From positions 1 through 29,706 of IMG/VR virus record IMGVR_UViG_3300042520_000070: 29,706 bases of DNA; one strand, written 5' to 3'. The notes under the pieces were generated by a model that saw nothing but the letters and a program-made list of their open reading frames with translations, did no database searches and was not told where the DNA came from. Positions 7,087 through 14,807 of the stretch are shown in pieces; within the stretch, counting starts at the first letter, position 1, and every line of letters begins with the position of its first letter. The stretch comes from a virus. The translations under genes and the position numbers were made by a program.

Positions 7087-8490
7087 TTAAACACGCACTA
7101 AAACTGCTTCAAAGCGGCTTGCTTCTGAAGGTGAAGATGCCACGCCAAAGGTCAAAGTTGTTCCAACAGCGTAGCCCCAAATTTCAATGTAGTCGGTTGA
7201 GCCATTTAAAAAGACAAGGCACGAACCATTCAAAATAATTGGGCTAGACACAGAGCCTTGCCAAGAATTTAATCTTTGGTATTCCGATGCGTTTTTATAC
7301 AAAGAAACATACGCAGAAGTCAGCGTTGCATTGCCAAAATAAACTTTTGTGTTTATTTGGTAGTAGCCAGAAATTAAAGGTAGAAACCTGTAGCTTCCAC
7401 CAATCCAACCCCCAGCGGTATCAAAAGTTCCTGTGTCAAAAGTTACTTTTGTTGGTGTAGCCGTTGTAACAGATTGATTTAAATTTTGGTATATGCTTAA
7501 TACGGGTATGTTGTAGGGAAGAATAGTCTGATTGCTTAAATTTGATACAGCGGTAACAGCATAATCATTAACTACAACTTTACTGTTGCCAGTAAATCTG
7601 TGTAGTTTTTGAGCCGAGTAGTTGCCTAAAGAATTTGAATTTTCTGCAACTTCCCAAAACACAGCTTCTGCCCCTGACGGAACAGTTCCACCAAAATAGT
7701 TTGATAAAACGTTAACGCCTAAATGACCACCAAGAGTTAAGTCAATATCCAAAGGACTACCTTCAAAATAGTTTCCTTGAATTGTTAAACCTTGCGATCC
7801 ATTTACAACAATTGGGCCGCCTGACATTCCTTCAATTGTGTTTTGCACAAAACTACAACCAACAGCGCTTACTAACTTGAAGCACTCGCCGCCAGCTTCA
7901 AACAAACAACCGTGAACTTTAATGTCAAAACTTGTAAAAAGAGAGCCAAAAAATGTGCCCGCCCATCTACGGCCTTGACAGTTAAAGAAGTAAATGCTTT
8001 GCGTAAGTTTGCCAGCGCCTGTAACAGTCAAGCATTTAATTTTTCTAAACGAGCAACCAACAAATTGAGTTCTGATGTATTTGTTTCCATCAAGAACATA
8101 GGCTGATAACGCGCTGTCGTTTGTTTCAAAAATTAAGTTTTCAAATTTTACTAATTGCGTTACGCCAGCAGCAACGTAAGGCAAACTAGATGAAAACATA
8201 TTTATGGCGGTAGTTACCACCAAGCCGCCACCATTGTCAGATGAAATGGTAAAGAAGTTATCTGCCGCAGCGCTATCTACTGCTCTGTTGATGTTTAACG
8301 AGGCCGTTATACGAGACAAGCCTGGAATCACCATGTCTCTTTTGTTTGTGATACAAAAATCTATTGCGGCTTGGATTGCTGCTGTGTCATCAGTACCACT
8401 TGTTCCATTCCAATCACAAGCTGCACCAAAATCCATCACATTAACGGGCGATCCGTTAATCATTGAATAAGAGACTTTTGTAAGAGACAT
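7087..8490 (-). CDS. Tailspike with pectate-lyase-like beta-helix and C1q-like end
   Basis: A 467-residue receptor-binding protein. Residues about 14-45 (VNVMDFGAACDW, then TDDTAAIQAAIDFC) are the classic entry to a right-handed parallel beta-helix of the Pectate_lyase_3 type found in podovirus tailspikes. The helix appears to run to about residue 330. Residues about 345-467 (FDTGTFDTAGGW, then SGYYQINTKVYFG, YVSLYKNASEYQRL, DYIEIWGYA) resemble a TNF/C1q-like trimerising domain. There is no head-binding domain in this protein; a separate gene (9132-9632) carries one. Strong ribosome-binding site AAGGAA. The gene is clearly AT-richer than its neighbours, suggesting acquisition from another phage. 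Glycan-cleaving activity is plausible but no catalytic residues can be assigned. Confidence 0.85.
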   Translation of the reverse strand: MSLTKVSYSMINGSPVNVMDFGAACDWNGTSGTDDTAAIQAAIDFCITNKRDMVIPGLSRITASLNINRAVDSAAADNFFTISSDNGGGLVVTTAINMFSSSLPYVAAGVTQLVKFENLIFETNDSALSAYVLDGNKYIRTQFVGCSFRKIKCLTVTGAGKLTQSIYFFNCQGRRWAGTFFGSLFTSFDIKVHGCLFEAGGECFKLVSAVGCSFVQNTIEGMSGGPIVVNGSQGLTIQGNYFEGSPLDIDLTLGGHLGVNVLSNYFGGTVPSGAEAVFWEVAENSNSLGNYSAQKLHRFTGNSKVVVNDYAVTAVSNLSNQTILPYNIPVLSIYQNLNQSVTTATPTKVTFDTGTFDTAGGWIGGSYRFLPLISGYYQINTKVYFGNATLTSAYVSLYKNASEYQRLNSWQGSVSSPIILNGSCLVFLNGSTDYIEIWGYAVGTTLTFGVASSPSEASRFEAVLVRV

Positions 8491-8500
8491 AATTTATTCC

Positions 8501-9118
8501 TTAGACAGAATACTGTCCGCTAACAATGATACGGGCAGAATTTCCAAAAATAGCATTAGACGCTGAAGAAGCTCCAGCAGCGGTAAGACTTTGCATTGTT
8601 ACTGAATTTGCACCATTGTTAATATATCCAGTTAAAAATGTAACTGATGATGCAATGCTTGAGAAAAAGCCTAGCGATATGGTTGAAAAATGACCAGCGT
8701 TAGGAAGTGTTCCTAGAACAAAAGTTGTTGTGCTTCCGTTACCCAGCGAATTGATTTCCAACTCACACTGGAAAGTCACCAATCGGCCTACTCTTGTGTA
8801 GCGGCCTGTTTGGGTTGTGTATGTTGTTGTTGTCGCGCCTGAAAGTGTAGGTGTGAAAGTACCTTCTTCATACCAATTCAGCAACTGGCTTGTCATTCCA
8901 GCTTGCGGGGTGTTGGCGGTGAAATTGACACCTTTGGCGGCTGTGCCTTGAACAAAATTATCAGTGAATGTGCCGCCAGCCGAACCAACTGCTCGACCCG
9001 CAGTCAAATTTGCAACAGATACTTGAACAGTTGCGCCAGATTGAACAATTGGCAGTACTTCAGTACCGGCAAGGGGAGTTGATGCACTTGTTAGCGCGGA
9101 GATTTTTTTATCAGCCAT
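8501..9118 (-). CDS. Tail fibre/tail-associated protein
   Basis: A 205-residue protein. The N-terminus (KISALTSASTPLAGTEVLPIVQ, then VSVANLTAGR) is a short adaptor motif I recognise from many phage tail-fibre and receptor-binding proteins. The middle (YEEGTFTPTLSGATTTTYT, then TGRYTRVGRLVTFQCELEI) is a beta-sandwich segment common near tail-fibre C-termini. It lies in a co-directional run of tail genes. It probably forms a small fibre or a cap used together with the neighbouring tailspike; the exact role is not known. Confidence 0.75.
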   Translation of the reverse strand: MADKKISALTSASTPLAGTEVLPIVQSGATVQVSVANLTAGRAVGSAGGTFTDNFVQGTAAKGVNFTANTPQAGMTSQLLNWYEEGTFTPTLSGATTTTYTTQTGRYTRVGRLVTFQCELEINSLGNGSTTTFVLGTLPNAGHFSTISLGFFSSIASSVTFLTGYINNGANSVTMQSLTAAGASSASNAIFGNSARIIVSGQYSV

Positions 9119-9131
9119 GATTTAACTCCAA

Positions 9132-9632
9132 TTAGATGTACATAACTTCAATTTTTGAAGTGATCGGTGGTGCTTCAGAAAATATTAATGCCGTGCTGCT
9201 AACAGAATATGTATTTTTGTTTTGGTATACACCATTAATATAAACAAATGTTGAATTTTCATTGTTTGGGGCGGAAGACAAAGTAAAACTAACTGTTGTT
9301 CCGTCGCCTGTAAAATTCTGAGGTGTATACGACCCTGATCCTGCCGCGACAACATTGTCGTATGTTGCAATCAAAACATCGTTTGAATCTTTTAAAACAA
9401 ACTTATAAGACGCTGATGTAATCCAAATTTGACCGCCGTTAGGAACTCGGCCAGCAGCATCCAAAATAATTGGATTTGTACGAGCAACATTTCCTGCGCT
9501 AGTTGTATAGCTAACTAAAGGTGTTGTTGTGCCAGCCGCATATGTGTACAACTTACCGCCGGTCAAAACTGCGCCAGTGTTGGTAAAAAACTGGGCCGCA
9601 ACGCCGCCCACAGGGGAGAGAAATACGGCCAT
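9132..9632 (-). CDS. Tailspike head-binding-like adaptor protein
   Basis: A 166-residue protein. Residues 1-95 (GGKLYTYAAGTTTPLVSYT, then NPIILDAAGRVPNGGQIWI, SYKFVLKDSNDVLIATYDNV) have the same arrangement as the N-terminal head-binding domain of the P22 tailspike: GKIY, PLIINAAGK, NGQ, then AIYDANG...IANV. Residues about 105-166 (FTGDGTTVSFTLSSAP, FVYINGVYQNKNTYSVS) form a second small beta domain common in tail fibres. In P22 this domain is fused to the receptor-binding beta-helix; here it stands alone. It probably anchors one or more separate receptor-binding proteins to the tail. Confidence 0.77.
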   Translation of the reverse strand: MAVFLSPVGGVAAQFFTNTGAVLTGGKLYTYAAGTTTPLVSYTTSAGNVARTNPIILDAAGRVPNGGQIWITSASYKFVLKDSNDVLIATYDNVVAAGSGSYTPQNFTGDGTTVSFTLSSAPNNENSTFVYINGVYQNKNTYSVSSTALIFSEAPPITSKIEVMYI

Positions 9633-9640
9633 GATTAACC

Positions 9641-9946
9641 TTAGCTGTAATAAGAAATATTTAGCTTTGCACTTGCAGACTGTTCAATAAAACGAATCTT
9701 AGTTAGGTCGCCGTCATATTGCAACGGCACGCCAATTGCTAAAGGCATACCGACAGAAGCTGTAGGAGCTGTACCGTCATCACGCCACCGCACTGGAGCG
9801 CCTTCAGCAATAATTAAGGCAAAAACAGGCCTAGCATTTAGTCCCTCGGGCGCCAAAGTTGGCACTGTCAATACAACGGATGATGAAACAGTTGCGATTT
9901 GCTGATACCCAAAACAAGTGGTTACAGCTTTAATATTCATAGTCAT
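9641..9946 (-). CDS. Small structural-type protein in the tail block
   Basis: A 101-residue, beta-rich protein (SSVVLTVPTL, then FALIIAEGAPVRWRDDGTAP, ending KLNISYYS). Small proteins with a VRWRDDGT-like motif are common among virion genes of podo- and siphoviruses, but no function is established that I know of. A strong AAGGAG lies seven bases before the ATG. The start abuts the stop codon of the 527-aa gene, so they are co-translated. Confidence 0.7.
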   Translation of the reverse strand: MTMNIKAVTTCFGYQQIATVSSSVVLTVPTLAPEGLNARPVFALIIAEGAPVRWRDDGTAPTASVGMPLAIGVPLQYDGDLTKIRFIEQSASAKLNISYYS

Positions 9947-11530
9947 TTAAAATCTCCTTGGTTGGGTAAAAGACCTTAGTTGGTAAGTGTACTCGTTTCC
10001 GCCAACAACGGGAGAAATTCCAAAATCCCAACCGTCAGCATTCCCTGCATCAATATTGCCTTGGTCAACATAAGCGTTCCATGTAGCTCCGCCCGTAGCG
10101 TTGCTGTCCTGAATAGTCAAATAGCTAACGCTAACCGTGCCTGTTGCTTGAAACAACGTAGCCTGAGATCCCGCCAAAGTACTTTGAAGAAACTTTTGGT
10201 TTGTACCAGATGTGGCAAAACCGCCAACGGTGCTGGTTACACCATTTTTAAGTTGCAATGTGCCATTTGTCATTGTCAACGTACCTGTCAAAGCCAAAGC
10301 ATCTTGCATGGCCCATGTGCCGCCAATGCCGTTAAAGTTAAAACCACCACCATAAGTCAAACTATTTGTTCGGATAGTTTTAGCGCCTGATGTGGCTGCA
10401 AAAGTAATTGTTGCGGTTCCTGTAATGGAGGTTGCGCCGCCAAAATTCACATCCCCGTAAAATGTTTTTGTACTTGGAATATCAATTGTTCCAGTAAACC
10501 CTGTGAAGTTAATATTTTTTGCCGCGCCGCCTGTGCCAGACAAAGACACTATGTCTGAGCCAGCAGTAATCTCAAAATTTATGGCGTTAGCTTCTGACAG
10601 TGCGCCAGTACCGAAGGTCAAGGTTCGTGTTCCTGCGCCGCCATTGGTGGCTTGAACAAGTGATGTTCCAGTAGATGTAAAGTTGGCAATAGTACCTGTT
10701 GTAAAAATAATGCCAGAAGTGGAGATTAGAACAATCTTGCCCGTCGATCCAAACGCTAACGTCCTGACGTTGCTGTTGGTCGAGCTAAAAATACCAGTGG
10801 TCAGCGTATAACCAGCCAAATCCAATGTGCCGTTGGTTAATGTGCAGGTACGAACACCAGAAGTCAATGCAGCTTGAAGTTGCCAAGTACCGCCTACACC
10901 GTTGAATGTAAATGGACGGTCAAAAGTTACGCCAGCGGTGTTGATTGTTTTTGTGCCAGAGGTGGCGGCAAAGGTCAATACGTTAGCGCCAGAAGTCGTC
11001 ATTCCAGAGGTGGAAGCCTTTAAATTACCGTAAATTGTGATTGCCGTGCCCGCAATTGCTCCTCCATATCCAGTTGGATTTGTACCATCGGTAAAGTCTA
11101 GGTCACGATACCCGCCAGCAGTAAGGGTTAAAGTGCCAGTTCCAGCAGTAATTCTGAACGAGATACTGTTTGCTTCAGTAACTGCCGTAGGTGTAATCGT
11201 TCTCGATGTCGCACTTGAGTTGGTGCAAATAATCAAAGGCGTACCTGTGACCGTCATGGTCGTAGCGCCAGTGAAGATCGTGCCCGTGCTGTTCAGTGAG
11301 ATCGTGTTTGTGCCAAAGGCCAGCGTGCCCGTGAAGCCTGTGCAAGTTAGGGTCTGAATGTCTGGGCTGATGTCGAGAGTAACGCTACCAGAGCCAGAGT
11401 TGGCGTCTATTGTTGCGGTGTCACCCGAACTAGGGACAGCTATACCGCCTATGCCCCCAGAGGTCAGCGCCCAGTTGCTTGCGCTGTTCCAGTTACCTGT
11501 ACCGCCCGTTACCCAAAAGTATGCGGCCAT
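9947..11530 (-). CDS. Large beta-repeat tail/adhesin-like protein
   Basis: A 527-residue, almost charge-free protein rich in Gly, Thr, Ser and Ala. It opens with AYFWVTGGTGNWNSASNWAL, an autotransporter/adhesin-like motif, and continues as short beta strands in a solenoid pattern. It contains a duplication of about 190 residues: FAATSGTKTI...FNGVGGTW (about 187-216) recurs as FAATSGAKTI...FNGIGGTW (about 377-406), and the segments before these (EANSISFRITAG and EANAINFEITAG) match too. The C-terminus (GGNEYTYQLRSFTQPRRF) is distinct. It is probably a virion surface fibre or adhesin. Its repeat architecture is bacterial-adhesin-like, so host attachment is a reasonable inference. Confidence 0.75.
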   Translation of the reverse strand: MAAYFWVTGGTGNWNSASNWALTSGGIGGIAVPSSGDTATIDANSGSGSVTLDISPDIQTLTCTGFTGTLAFGTNTISLNSTGTIFTGATTMTVTGTPLIICTNSSATSRTITPTAVTEANSISFRITAGTGTLTLTAGGYRDLDFTDGTNPTGYGGAIAGTAITIYGNLKASTSGMTTSGANVLTFAATSGTKTINTAGVTFDRPFTFNGVGGTWQLQAALTSGVRTCTLTNGTLDLAGYTLTTGIFSSTNSNVRTLAFGSTGKIVLISTSGIIFTTGTIANFTSTGTSLVQATNGGAGTRTLTFGTGALSEANAINFEITAGSDIVSLSGTGGAAKNINFTGFTGTIDIPSTKTFYGDVNFGGATSITGTATITFAATSGAKTIRTNSLTYGGGFNFNGIGGTWAMQDALALTGTLTMTNGTLQLKNGVTSTVGGFATSGTNQKFLQSTLAGSQATLFQATGTVSVSYLTIQDSNATGGATWNAYVDQGNIDAGNADGWDFGISPVVGGNEYTYQLRSFTQPRRF

Positions 11531-11532
11531 GC

Positions 11533-11703
11533 TTATTCCTCAATAGGTTCGTCAACAACAACTGGTGGATTTTTCACAAAATCATCCCACTTGTCGTATC
11601 TGGCTTGTTTCATAGCCTCGATCTCAGCATCAGTTAAGCCGTGGTCATCCGCCAAATGCAAAGCATCTGTAAAGCCGTTGATGGTGAAATCAATTTTGAT
11701 CAT
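11533..11703 (-). CDS. Small hypothetical protein (56 aa) before the tail block
   Basis: A 56-residue reading frame: MIKIDFTINGFTDALHLADD, then HGLTDAEIEAMKQARYDKWD, ending PPVVVDEPIEE. Its ATG overlaps the stop codon of the preceding gene (ATGA at 11703-11700), and its stop lies two bases before the ATG of the 527-aa tail gene, so it fits the operon exactly. The LTDAEIEAMKQARYDKWDDF helix resembles small proteins coded beside phage tail-fibre genes. Function is unknown. Confidence 0.7.
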   Translation of the reverse strand: MIKIDFTINGFTDALHLADDHGLTDAEIEAMKQARYDKWDDFVKNPPVVVDEPIEE

Positions 11704-12062
11704 GCCAAGAATTTCAATTTGTACAAAGTCCGGAGATATATCTCAACGATATTATCTATCAATTGTTGAAGCGATGAGTCAGATTTATCACACACATCGT
11801 ATCTTGCGGCTTCGATTTCGGCAAGTGAATCCTGCAAGAATTCAGTGATGTTAGCCGTCTTCTTGGCCGAATTCAAGGTAATTGGGCCAATTAGACCATA
11901 CCGGCCTTGATAGGTTTCGGCAAAGTCATCAGCCGCACCAATGATGCGGTTGTAGAAGATGTTAAGCGCTTCGTGCTTGCTAAAACTGCGAGTGTTCAGG
12001 TGTACGGAATGTGCAACATCCCGCGCCAAGAACAGCAAGCCTAAAAATTCATTTGCTTTCAT
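11700..12062 (-). CDS. Conserved phage protein of unknown function (helical, 120 aa)
   Basis: A 120-residue, mostly helical protein. It starts MKANEFLGLLFLARDVAHSV, then HLNTRSFSKHEALNIFYNRI and a KTANITEFLQDSL helix. The long helices with well-placed His and Asp/Glu residues (HSVH, SFSKHEALN, DDFAETYQG) give a ferritin- or Dps-like look. I think the family is catalogued as DUF5856 but am not certain. It overlaps the portal stop codon by ATGA, so it is co-translated with portal. Confidence 0.75.
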   Translation of the reverse strand: MKANEFLGLLFLARDVAHSVHLNTRSFSKHEALNIFYNRIIGAADDFAETYQGRYGLIGPITLNSAKKTANITEFLQDSLAEIEAARYDVCDKSDSSLQQLIDNIVEIYLRTLYKLKFLA

Positions 12063-14251
12063 TGTGGCATTCCCATTTGTTGTTGTGGGGGTGTCATTTG
12101 AGGTTCCATCTCCATGGGCATGGATTCCTCACGCATTTCAGGCATCTGGTTCATCATGCTCTGCGACTCCATGGCCGCAGCGACAACACCCATGGCAATG
12201 TCTTGGATTTGTTCTTCAGTCATACCAGCCTGCACAGCAGCGATCCGCTTGGTTTCGGCATCATAAGCCTTAATCTGAGCCTCAAAGTCCTTGCGCTCCA
12301 AGTCTTGCATCTCAATAGATTTGCCGACATTCTGGATCATCTGGTACATCTGCTCCATTTCAGCGCCCATGGCCTGAATCTGTTGCTGCGCTGCCTGCAA
12401 GGCTGGGTCTTCGTCACCATCTTCCAAGAACTTGGGATCAATGGTCTTGGCAAAGCGCTTGGCCATTTCCTGTGCGCCAGGCCAGTCCATGTTCTTGACA
12501 AACAAGTCGCCAGCCACAGACCACAGTTGGGGATTGCCTTGCAACAGCTGCGCCATGGCTTCCAATGCTTCTTGGCGCTTGGTTGCGTAGCCTGGGCCAG
12601 TTGTGGCCACCACATCGTACTTGCCAACGCCTGGGTTGTAGATCTTTTCGATCACAATACCCTGCTCGTTGACAATTTTGTTGACGGGTTGGGGTTGGTC
12701 AGGGTTGATCTTGACCATCTTAGTCTCGCCGTCTTCACCAATGATGCGAGCAATGCGTTGTGTGTCGTAAATCTTGGGGATCAAGTCCACCAACTGACGG
12801 GCCACATGGCGCACGGCACGGGTCAGGTTATCCCCGTAATGGAAAGTACCTACATCACCCTCACGCTGACGAGCCAGAATGGCTCTGCCAGAGCGTTCGT
12901 TGCCGCCAATGCCAAGAGAAGCATTGTATTGGCCGGTTGTGGACTTAATGTCCTCAGATGCGCCTGCCTTGGCCTGCAATAGCCCGCTGGAGGCCATTGG
13001 CGGCTGCGCCCGCTGGGGTAGTGGCAGAACCGCGCCTTGGCCGTCTGTAACATCAGGATTGACCTCCAGATAAGGCCAGTTGTTTGTGTTGGCTGTCTTC
13101 CACTTGTCCTCATAGCCCTCGAATTGGCCACCATAGCCAATGAACGGGGCCTTGGGAGCCAGAGCCAGCATCTCAGCTTCCTGAGACACCCAGTAGTTGT
13201 ACATGCGCTGGGCATCTTTGGCGTTTCGCACTAAGCCAGAGATGTAAATACGGCCATCAACTTCAAATTCGTTGCCGATCACACGGATCACGGGGATCCA
13301 TTTGCCAGCCCACTCTTTTTGTTCAAGGATTTCATATCCGTTGATCTTGCAGTACATCACCCGTGGGCGCTCAGATATGCGGCTTTTGATTGGCTTGCCA
13401 AACATGTCCTTGAGCATCTTGTCTTCAGGCGTGCCTTCAAAGGCCGACTGGTTGCCAGGGTACAAATTCAGCTTGGTTTTGTCGTAGTCAATGTAGTAAT
13501 AACTGGCAATACGCACAGTGTCTTCGTTGAGCCAGTTGCTGATTGACTGATCGCCTACACCAAGGGATTGAAGCGTAGAGATAGGCGCAGCATCTGGATA
13601 CTGGCGCTCGTATTCTGCTTTTGTCAGGTCTTCGGTAATAAAGCAATACTTGGCATCCGCGCCCGTTGGGTCTTGGATTAGCGGATCCATGTAGACCGAG
13701 AAGCTGTTGCGAATTCGGCCAATCTTAATGTCCTGATCGAATGTGTTTTCGTCACAGTACTCGGTCATCAGGGTGATGTAACCCTCGCCATAGGACACCT
13801 GATTCTCGCAGGCCGTGTCGTATGCCACGTCAGCATCAGAGATGTACTCAATGTGGCGAATCATGCCGTTGAAAATCTCAGCCACTTCCACGTCAGCGTT
13901 GTCATCGACTGGGATGACCTTTGCGCCTGGGCGGTTCTGACGCATATCGTTCGTCACTTGACGAACATGCTGCGGCAGTTTGTTAATTGTAAGTGTTGGG
14001 CGTGCGTTGATCGTCTGACCCTGCACCGCACCACGAGTGGCCAAAACGTCAGCAGGCCACTGCCAGTGGTTGTCAGGTGATCCGGCATAAAAGCGCAGAT
14101 CGTCTATCTCATCTTCACGGCTCTCGGCCAGTGCAGAGACTGCCATGTCCAACCGAGCGCGGGCGGTTGTCAGAATGTCTGAGTCAGACTTTGGTGGTTT
14201 GCCGCCAGCCGCTACATTAGCCGCCGCGACCATTCCGGTTGGATCAGCCAT
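12059..14251 (-). CDS. Portal protein, P22 gp1-like
   Basis: A 730-residue protein (P22 portal: 725) that forms the dodecameric DNA gate at one capsid vertex. Family features include DDLRFYAGSPDNHWQWP, the RPTLTINKLPQHVRQVTND segment (about residues 83-101) and the wing/stem region with CENQVSYGEGYITL. Near residues 430-470 is a SGRAILARQREGD motif common to P22-like portals. The last 50 residues are Met/Gln-rich, helical and of low complexity (EMREESMPMEMEPQMTPPQQ), matching the long C-terminal barrel helix of P22 portal. Its ATG overlaps the stop codon of the small basic gene upstream (TAATG). Confidence 0.93.
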   Translation of the reverse strand: MADPTGMVAAANVAAGGKPPKSDSDILTTARARLDMAVSALAESREDEIDDLRFYAGSPDNHWQWPADVLATRGAVQGQTINARPTLTINKLPQHVRQVTNDMRQNRPGAKVIPVDDNADVEVAEIFNGMIRHIEYISDADVAYDTACENQVSYGEGYITLMTEYCDENTFDQDIKIGRIRNSFSVYMDPLIQDPTGADAKYCFITEDLTKAEYERQYPDAAPISTLQSLGVGDQSISNWLNEDTVRIASYYYIDYDKTKLNLYPGNQSAFEGTPEDKMLKDMFGKPIKSRISERPRVMYCKINGYEILEQKEWAGKWIPVIRVIGNEFEVDGRIYISGLVRNAKDAQRMYNYWVSQEAEMLALAPKAPFIGYGGQFEGYEDKWKTANTNNWPYLEVNPDVTDGQGAVLPLPQRAQPPMASSGLLQAKAGASEDIKSTTGQYNASLGIGGNERSGRAILARQREGDVGTFHYGDNLTRAVRHVARQLVDLIPKIYDTQRIARIIGEDGETKMVKINPDQPQPVNKIVNEQGIVIEKIYNPGVGKYDVVATTGPGYATKRQEALEAMAQLLQGNPQLWSVAGDLFVKNMDWPGAQEMAKRFAKTIDPKFLEDGDEDPALQAAQQQIQAMGAEMEQMYQMIQNVGKSIEMQDLERKDFEAQIKAYDAETKRIAAVQAGMTEEQIQDIAMGVVAAAMESQSMMNQMPEMREESMPMEMEPQMTPPQQQMGMPQ

Positions 14252-14388
14252 TATTTTTTCTTCTTTTCTGCTTCACGTTTGACTGAATACGCAATGGCAA
14301 CGGCCTGCTTGACGGGCTTGCCAGCTTTAACTTCAGCTTTGACGTTCTTGCGAAAGGCTTCGGGTGATTTTGATTTAACCAGTGGCAT
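14251..14388 (-). CDS. Tiny basic phage protein (45 aa)
   Basis: A 45-residue Lys-rich protein: [20 protein letters not shown], then [20 protein letters not shown], ending in KKKK. The pattern NVKAE...[16 protein letters not shown] is a widespread signature in very small phage proteins, often coded near terminase or portal; no function is known to me. It fits the gap between the portal and the next small gene, ending as TAATG with the portal start. A DNA- or RNA-binding role is suggested only by charge. Confidence 0.72.
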   Translation of the reverse strand: MPLVKSKSPEAFRKNVKAEVKAGKPVKQAVAIAYSVKREAEKKKK

Positions 14389-14390
14389 GA

Positions 14391-14543
14391 TTATTTCTTT
14401 TTCGCTGTTTTGGCAGACTCTTTAAAATCTTTGGCAGAAGGCGCTGCCTTGCTGCCAGGCTTGTTCATCTTTTCGCCAGAGCCAGCTTTGATGCGTGCTT
14501 GCTTTGCGTGAATGTTGGCATAAAGCCCAGGTTTGGTAGCCAT
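14391..14543 (-). CDS. Small basic phage protein (50 aa)
   Basis: A 50-residue basic protein starting at the ATG at 14543 (GGAAG eight bases upstream). The sequence [20 protein letters not shown], then [20 protein letters not shown] and a KTAKKK end, belongs to a small-protein family ([21 protein letters not shown]...PGSKGAP) common beside phage terminase/portal genes. A longer reading from 14588 would overlap the preceding gene and lacks a ribosome-binding site. Function is unknown. Confidence 0.78.
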   Translation of the reverse strand: MATKPGLYANIHAKQARIKAGSGEKMNKPGSKAAPSAKDFKESAKTAKKK

Positions 14544-14544
14544 A

Positions 14545-14805
14545 TCAACACTTCCATCGTTTAAGAGCTGCTTTAGCGCGTTCGCCATCTTTGGCGTTGG
14601 CCGCTACTGCGCCCATTCTTGCACAAAATGAATCCTTGCGCCCCTGATCTGCTTTTGTTTTTGGATTAGGCGCTGGCGCCTTAAGATTGCTGCCAGTTTC
14701 TCGATTGTACTTCTCGCGCCCTTTGGCGGTCAAGCCAGCACCTTTGCTAACCGGCAGTTTTTCGCCACGGCCAACGCTTAAGGAGACATTTTTTTTGGTA
14801 GCCAT
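14545..14805 (-). CDS. Small conserved phage protein (86 aa)
   Basis: An 86-residue basic protein starting at the ATG at 14805, five bases from the large-terminase stop. Its core (LTAKGREKYNRETGSNLKAP, then RKDSFCARMGAVA and the terminal ALKRWKC) is a strongly conserved phage small-protein signature, I believe the family DUF6321, though the number is from memory. The paired SFCARM Cys and C-terminal WxC suggest metal or redox chemistry or structure. Function is unknown. It forms a run with the two other tiny basic genes between terminase and portal. Confidence 0.8.
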   Translation of the reverse strand: MATKKNVSLSVGRGEKLPVSKGAGLTAKGREKYNRETGSNLKAPAPNPKTKADQGRKDSFCARMGAVAANAKDGERAKAALKRWKC

Positions 14806-14807
14806 GA

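Noticed and set aside
12011-12982. Long plus-strand open frame (323 codons) opposite portal
   Set aside because: Antisense to the portal coding sequence; His/Leu-rich composition with no recognisable domain. Judged a codon-bias shadow.
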